Of a stretch of DNA of 64,000 nucleotides, positions 60,561 through 64,000 are shown one piece after another (within the stretch, counting starts at the first letter, position 1; every line of letters starts with the position of its first letter). The DNA lies in NCBI RefSeq assembly GCF_000423345.1, contig NZ_AUHU01000003.1, positions 1 through 64,000 of the forward strand, in the 5' to 3' direction. The stretch is from Marinimicrobium agarilyticum DSM 16975. Its GTDB lineage: Bacteria; Pseudomonadota; Gammaproteobacteria; Pseudomonadales; Cellvibrionaceae. Under the pieces are notes generated by a model. That model made no database searches. It was given only the letters and a program-made list of their open reading frames with translations, and was not told the DNA's origin. The position numbers and the translations under genes are program-made.

Positions 60561-63287
60561 ATGACCCAGACAGCTCCCCTGGTGCTGGTGGACGGTTCTT
60601 CCTACCTCTACCGCGCTTACCACGCCCTGCCGCCCCTCAATACCGCCAAAGGTGAGCCCACGGGCGCCGTGAAAGGGGTCATCAGTATGCTTCGGCGGCT
60701 GCTCAAGGATTTTCCCGACAGCCCGGTCGCCGTCATTTTCGATGCCAAGGGGCGAACCTTTCGGGACGACCTTTACGCCGAATACAAATCCCAGCGCCCG
60801 CCCATGCCCGATGATCTCCGCCCGCAGGTGCAGCCAATCAAGGACATCGTAGAAGCCATGGGACTGCCGCTGTTGGTGATAGAAGGCGTCGAGGCCGATG
60901 ACGTGATTGGCACTCTGGCGGAGCAGGCCACCGAACAGAAACGGGACCTGATTGTCTCCACCGGCGATAAGGACATGGCCCAGTTGGTGAACGCTCACAT
61001 CTCCCTGGTCAACACCATGAACGGCACCCACCTGGACGAGGCGGGCGTGCGGGAGAAGTACGGTTTTGAGCCACCGTTGATGATCGACTACCTGGCGCTG
61101 ATGGGCGACAAATCCGACAATATTCCCGGTGTGCCGGGGGTCGGGGGAAAAACCGCGCGGGCCCTTATTGAAGGTCTGGGGGATCTTGATTCTATTTATG
61201 CCAACCTGGAAGCGGTCCGCGAGCTGGGCTTCCGGGGCGCCAAGAAAATGCCCGAGAAGCTCGAGGAGCACAAAGAGCAGGCCTACCTGTCCCGTGAGCT
61301 GGCGACCATCAAGACCGATGTGGCGCTGGATCTCAAGCCGGGTGATATTCACCGGGGCGAACCGGACAACGTCCGCCTCAAACAACTCTTCACCGAACTG
61401 GAATTCAGAACCTGGGTGACGGAGCTCGACGAAGTCGACGAGAAGGTAGCGCCTGCTGCCAGCACCGAACCAGAGGTCGAGGTGGACTACGAGATCGTTA
61501 CCGAGCAAGCATCATTTGACCAGTGGTTGAGCGCGTTGAAAAAGGCGGAGCTGTTCGCCTTTGACACCGAAACCACGAGCCTGCACGCTATGGAGGCGCG
61601 AATTGTCGGGGTCTCCTTTGCGGTGGAGCCGGGCAAGGCCGCCTATGTGCCACTGGCCCATGACTACATGGGAGCGCCCGAGCAGCTGGACCGGGACAAG
61701 GTGCTGAATGCCCTTAAGCCACTGCTGGAAGATCCCAAAAAGGCCAAAGTGGGGCAGAACCTCAAATACGATCGCAATGTCCTGCGCAATCATGATATCG
61801 ACCTGCAGGGTATCGCCTTTGACACCATGCTCGAATCCTATGTGCTGAACTCCACCGCCAGTCGGCACGACATGGACAGCCTCGCGCAGAAGTACCTGGA
61901 TTACCGTTGTACCTCATTTGAGGATATTGCCGGCAAGGGCGCCAAACAGCTGACCTTTAACCAGATCAAGATTGAGGACGCCGCGCCCTACGCAGCGGAG
62001 GATGCCGATGTCACGCTTCGGCTGCACCGCAAGCTCTGGCCCCAGCTGTCTGACATCAAGCCCTTGAAGCGAGTCTTTACTGACCTGGAAATACCGCTCG
62101 TTCCGGTGCTTGCCAACATTGAACGCAACGGCGCGCTGGTGGATGCCAAACGTCTGGGGGAGCACAGTCAGGAGCTGGGCAAACGGCTGGCGGAACTGGA
62201 ACAGGAGGCTCATGAGATCGCGGGCCGCGCCTTTAACCTGGGTTCCACCAAACAACTGGGGGAAATTCTGTTCGAAGAACAGAAGTTACCCGTGCTCAAG
62301 AAGACCCCCAAAGGTAAACCTTCCACCGCGGAGGAAGTGCTCCAGGAGCTGGCGCTGGACTATCCGCTGCCCAAGCTGTTGATGGAATACCGGGGCCTGA
62401 GCAAGCTCAAGAGCACCTACACCGACAAGCTGCCGCTGATGATCAACAAGGCCACGGGCCGGATTCATACCTCCTATCACCAGGCCGTGACCGCCACCGG
62501 CCGCCTGTCCTCCTCGGACCCCAACCTGCAGAACATCCCCATCCGCACCGAGGAGGGCCGGCGCATTCGGCAGGCGTTTGTCGCCCCCAAAGGTTACAAG
62601 GTGCTGGCGGCCGATTACTCCCAGATCGAGCTGCGTATCATGGCGCACCTGTCCGAAGACAAGGGCTTGCTGAACGCCTTCGAAAAAGAGCTGGATGTGC
62701 ACAAGGCCACCGCTGCCGAAGTGTTCGGCACCGACCTTGAGAAGGTGACCACCGAAATGCGCCGTCGCGCCAAAGCCATCAACTTTGGCCTGATTTACGG
62801 CATGTCGGCCTTTGGTTTGGCCAAACAGCTGCACATCGGTCGGCAGGAAGCGCAGCAATACATTGATCTTTATTTCGAACGCTATCCCGGCGTTCAGCGC
62901 TACATGGACCACACCCGTGCCCAGGCTCACGAGCAGGGCTTTGTCGAAACCATCATGGGGCGGCGGCTCTACCTGCCGGAGATCAATGCCCGCAACGGCA
63001 GCCTGCGTCAGGCCGCGGAGCGCACCGCCATCAATGCGCCCATGCAGGGCACGGCGGCGGACATCATCAAAACCGCCATGATCGATGTGGACCAGTGGCT
63101 TATAAAGAAGAAGCTTGATGCCCGCATCATGATGCAGGTACACGATGAACTGGTGTTGGAAGTGGCGGAGAAGCAGCTGGATGAAGTGCGCAAGGGGGTT
63201 GTCGAACGCATGTCTGCGGCGGCCAAGCTTCGAGTACCCCTGCAGGTAGATGCGGGCGTGGGCGAGAACTGGGACGAGGCCCATTGA
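60561..63287 (+). CDS. polA: DNA polymerase I
   Basis: This 908-residue polymerase has three domains. The 5'-nuclease domain spans about 1-290 (LVLVDGSSYLYRAYHALPPL, EADDVIGTLA, STGDKDMAQLV, GDKSDNIPGV). The 3'-5' exonuclease spans about 315-500 with intact FAFDTETTSLH, GQNLKYDRNV and AAEDADVTLRL acidic residues. The polymerase domain has motif A AADYSQIELRIMAHLS, motif B RRRAKAINFGLIYGMSAFGL and motif C MQVHDELVLEV. It fills gaps in repair and Okazaki maturation. Proofreading appears active. Confidence 0.98.
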   Translation: MTQTAPLVLVDGSSYLYRAYHALPPLNTAKGEPTGAVKGVISMLRRLLKDFPDSPVAVIFDAKGRTFRDDLYAEYKSQRPPMPDDLRPQVQPIKDIVEAMGLPLLVIEGVEADDVIGTLAEQATEQKRDLIVSTGDKDMAQLVNAHISLVNTMNGTHLDEAGVREKYGFEPPLMIDYLALMGDKSDNIPGVPGVGGKTARALIEGLGDLDSIYANLEAVRELGFRGAKKMPEKLEEHKEQAYLSRELATIKTDVALDLKPGDIHRGEPDNVRLKQLFTELEFRTWVTELDEVDEKVAPAASTEPEVEVDYEIVTEQASFDQWLSALKKAELFAFDTETTSLHAMEARIVGVSFAVEPGKAAYVPLAHDYMGAPEQLDRDKVLNALKPLLEDPKKAKVGQNLKYDRNVLRNHDIDLQGIAFDTMLESYVLNSTASRHDMDSLAQKYLDYRCTSFEDIAGKGAKQLTFNQIKIEDAAPYAAEDADVTLRLHRKLWPQLSDIKPLKRVFTDLEIPLVPVLANIERNGALVDAKRLGEHSQELGKRLAELEQEAHEIAGRAFNLGSTKQLGEILFEEQKLPVLKKTPKGKPSTAEEVLQELALDYPLPKLLMEYRGLSKLKSTYTDKLPLMINKATGRIHTSYHQAVTATGRLSSSDPNLQNIPIRTEEGRRIRQAFVAPKGYKVLAADYSQIELRIMAHLSEDKGLLNAFEKELDVHKATAAEVFGTDLEKVTTEMRRRAKAINFGLIYGMSAFGLAKQLHIGRQEAQQYIDLYFERYPGVQRYMDHTRAQAHEQGFVETIMGRRLYLPEINARNGSLRQAAERTAINAPMQGTAADIIKTAMIDVDQWLIKKKLDARIMMQVHDELVLEVAEKQLDEVRKGVVERMSAAAKLRVPLQVDAGVGENWDEAH

Positions 63288-63356
63288 GGGCCAGTCGTCG
63301 GTGGTGCCTTTCTTTGGCTCACTTTTTTGCCAATTTTTTTACGAGGGCGTGAACTT

Positions 63357-63386
63357 TTGCCAGTGGGGTGAGTCGGATCATATACG
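63357..63386 (+). promoter_or_regulatory. Candidate promoter of the polA-engB small RNA
   Basis: TTGCCA (63357-63362) and TATACG (63381-63386) are separated by 18 bp. They lie 70 bp after the polA stop. Transcription would start about 63393. Confidence 0.4.
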
Positions 63387-63392
63387 AACAGT

Positions 63393-63482
63393 GTTTTTCA
63401 TGTGCAACTCCCCTAACTTGGCTTAATGCCATTCAGCTTACCGAATGACTCAGCTACCCCGGCCACTGGTCGGGTTTTTTTT
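63393..63482 (+). ncRNA. Candidate small RNA between polA and engB (Spot 42/ErsA position)
   Basis: A promoter-like pair is followed by about 65 nt without a gene, then the strong terminator CCCGGCC-ACT-GGTCGGG and eight Ts. The segment AACTCCCCTAACT (63406-63418) is CU-rich and complementary to Shine-Dalgarno sequences, as in ErsA. In enterobacteria and vibrios Spot 42, and in Pseudomonas ErsA, occupy this same polA-engB gap on the polA strand. Sequence similarity to either has not been tested. Confidence 0.5.
63458..63482 (+). terminator. Rho-independent terminator of the polA-engB small RNA
   Basis: The stem CCCGGCC/GGTCGGG (63458-63464 / 63468-63474, one G-U pair) is followed by TTTTTTTT. 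It is on the polA strand. Confidence 0.8.
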
Positions 63483-63548
63483 GCCTTGCCGATAGGCGCG
63501 CGGCTGGGGTGGTCGCGAATCGTAGTAACGAATGAGCTTTGGAGGGGC

Positions 63549-63580
63549 AAAAAAACCGGTGGTCAGGGGGCGACCACCGG
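63549..63580 (-). terminator. Rho-independent terminator of engB
   Basis: On the minus strand, the perfect 9-bp stem CCGGTGGTC/GACCACCGG (63556-63564 and 63572-63580) is followed by seven Ts. It ends engB transcription about 135 bp past the stop. Confidence 0.85.
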
Positions 63581-63588
63581 GGGCAATG

Positions 63589-63614
63589 ACTGACACCCTT
63601 GGGGTAGTGTCAGT
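63589..63614. repeat. Perfect 8-bp inverted repeat in the engB 3' region
   Basis: ACTGACAC (63589-63596) and GTGTCAGT (63607-63614) form a hairpin with a 10-nt loop just upstream, in engB direction, of the terminator. Purpose unknown; it may protect the mRNA end. Confidence 0.5.
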
Positions 63615-63713
63615 TAAGCGGAGGAAAGACTGATTGATCACGTCTTATACGCTCTGACGCTGCCCCCGGGGCTTAGTTCCCGCCCGTTCCCGGTTTTTAC
63701 GCGGTTCTTTGGT

Positions 63714-64000
63714 TTAGTTTTGTAAAGTCAGCCATTCGGTGAGCTTGGCTTTGAGTGCTTCCACGCCATCGCGCTTGAGAGAGGAAAAGCACTGGGCGGT
63801 GACCAGATCTTGCACCCCCGCCTCCTTCATCTGCTTGTTCACGGCAAACAGGGTGTTCTGTGCCGGGCCGCGTTTGAGCTTGTCCGCCTTGGTCAAGAGA
63901 ATGTGGACCGGCATATCAATCTCGACGGCCCAGTTGATCATCATGGTGTCGAACTCCTGCATGGGATGGCGGATGTCCATCAGCAGAATCAGCCCGCGCA
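63714..64000 (-). CDS. engB: Ribosome-biogenesis GTPase EngB/YihA (3' part)
   Basis: This is the C-terminal ~95 residues of an essential GTPase needed for 50S assembly. RGLILLMDIRHPMQEFDTMM and the guanine-specificity motif LLTKADKLKRG (TKAD) are visible, followed by the terminal helix EGVEALKAKL-like region. The N-terminal P-loop part lies beyond the right edge of the window. It converges on polA, the usual gammaproteobacterial order. Confidence 0.9.
   Translation of the reverse strand, partial: RGLILLMDIRHPMQEFDTMMINWAVEIDMPVHILLTKADKLKRGPAQNTLFAVNKQMKEAGVQDLVTAQCFSSLKRDGVEALKAKLTEWLTLQN

Overview
The window is 64 kb of bacterial chromosome with fairly high G+C. Gene content and order point to a marine, polysaccharide-degrading gammaproteobacterium of the Cellvibrio/Saccharophagus/Marinimicrobium type. 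The clues are a Pseudomonas-like caa3 oxidase locus, a TonB receptor plus tryptophan-halogenase pair beside a sugar catabolism operon, BCCT and TRAP transporters, and polA next to engB. The species is an inference.

Layout. (1) 1-4.2 kb is the distal end of a chromosomal integron cassette array. It holds an IS1182-type element, a frameshifted cassette gene, an inverted YefM/YoeB cassette, a HigBA cassette and a small membrane-protein cassette, separated by attC sites I could fold by eye. The IS, and a 167-bp mini-element with matching ends, both sit at the GTT of an attC R' core. (2) 4.5-7.4 kb: a TRAP transporter operon. (3) 7.4-15 kb: housekeeping genes (DbpA helicase, RIO kinase, YaeQ, K+ channel with zinc ribbon, YheT hydrolase, fatty-acid desaturase, MFS carrier). 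(4) 15-19.5 kb: a tight BCCT carrier / porin / periplasmic binding protein operon. (5) 19.7-22.4 kb: a four-FAS1 lipoprotein behind an ECF-type promoter motif, and an RpiB-like isomerase. (6) 22.4-30.4 kb: sulfotransferase, glycosyltransferase and deacetylase genes behind a Pho box, then a PstS/OmpA fusion behind a weaker Pho box, a diguanylate cyclase, modBC without modA, and a third Pho box. (7) 30.4-33.1 kb: a peroxiredoxin behind a sigma-54 promoter motif, an unknown protein and a MATE carrier. (8) 33.6-42.3 kb: the full caa3 cytochrome c oxidase biogenesis locus.

(9) 42.5-55.5 kb is a carbohydrate locus: TonB receptor, tryptophan-halogenase-like flavoprotein, fucose permease and every enzyme of the non-phosphorylated L-fucose route (dehydrogenase, lactonase, two-subunit UxaA-type dehydratase, SDR, FAH-type hydrolase), with an IclR regulator and a secreted SGNH esterase. 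The route would yield pyruvate and L-lactate. (10) 55.5-60.2 kb: an LpxH-like phosphoesterase and the zinc-uptake locus znuB-znuC-zur facing znuA, with a Zur box between. (11) 60.2-64 kb: a small secreted protein with an elaborate upstream palindrome, polA, a probable small RNA in the polA-engB gap (where Spot 42 and ErsA lie in other gammaproteobacteria), and the 3' part of engB.

Strongest leads: the attC-targeting IS/mini-element pair, the Pho-box-preceded sulfotransferase/glycosyltransferase operon (possible phosphate-starvation sulfoglycolipid remodelling), and the polA-engB small RNA. All assignments come from reading the sequence; no database search was run.
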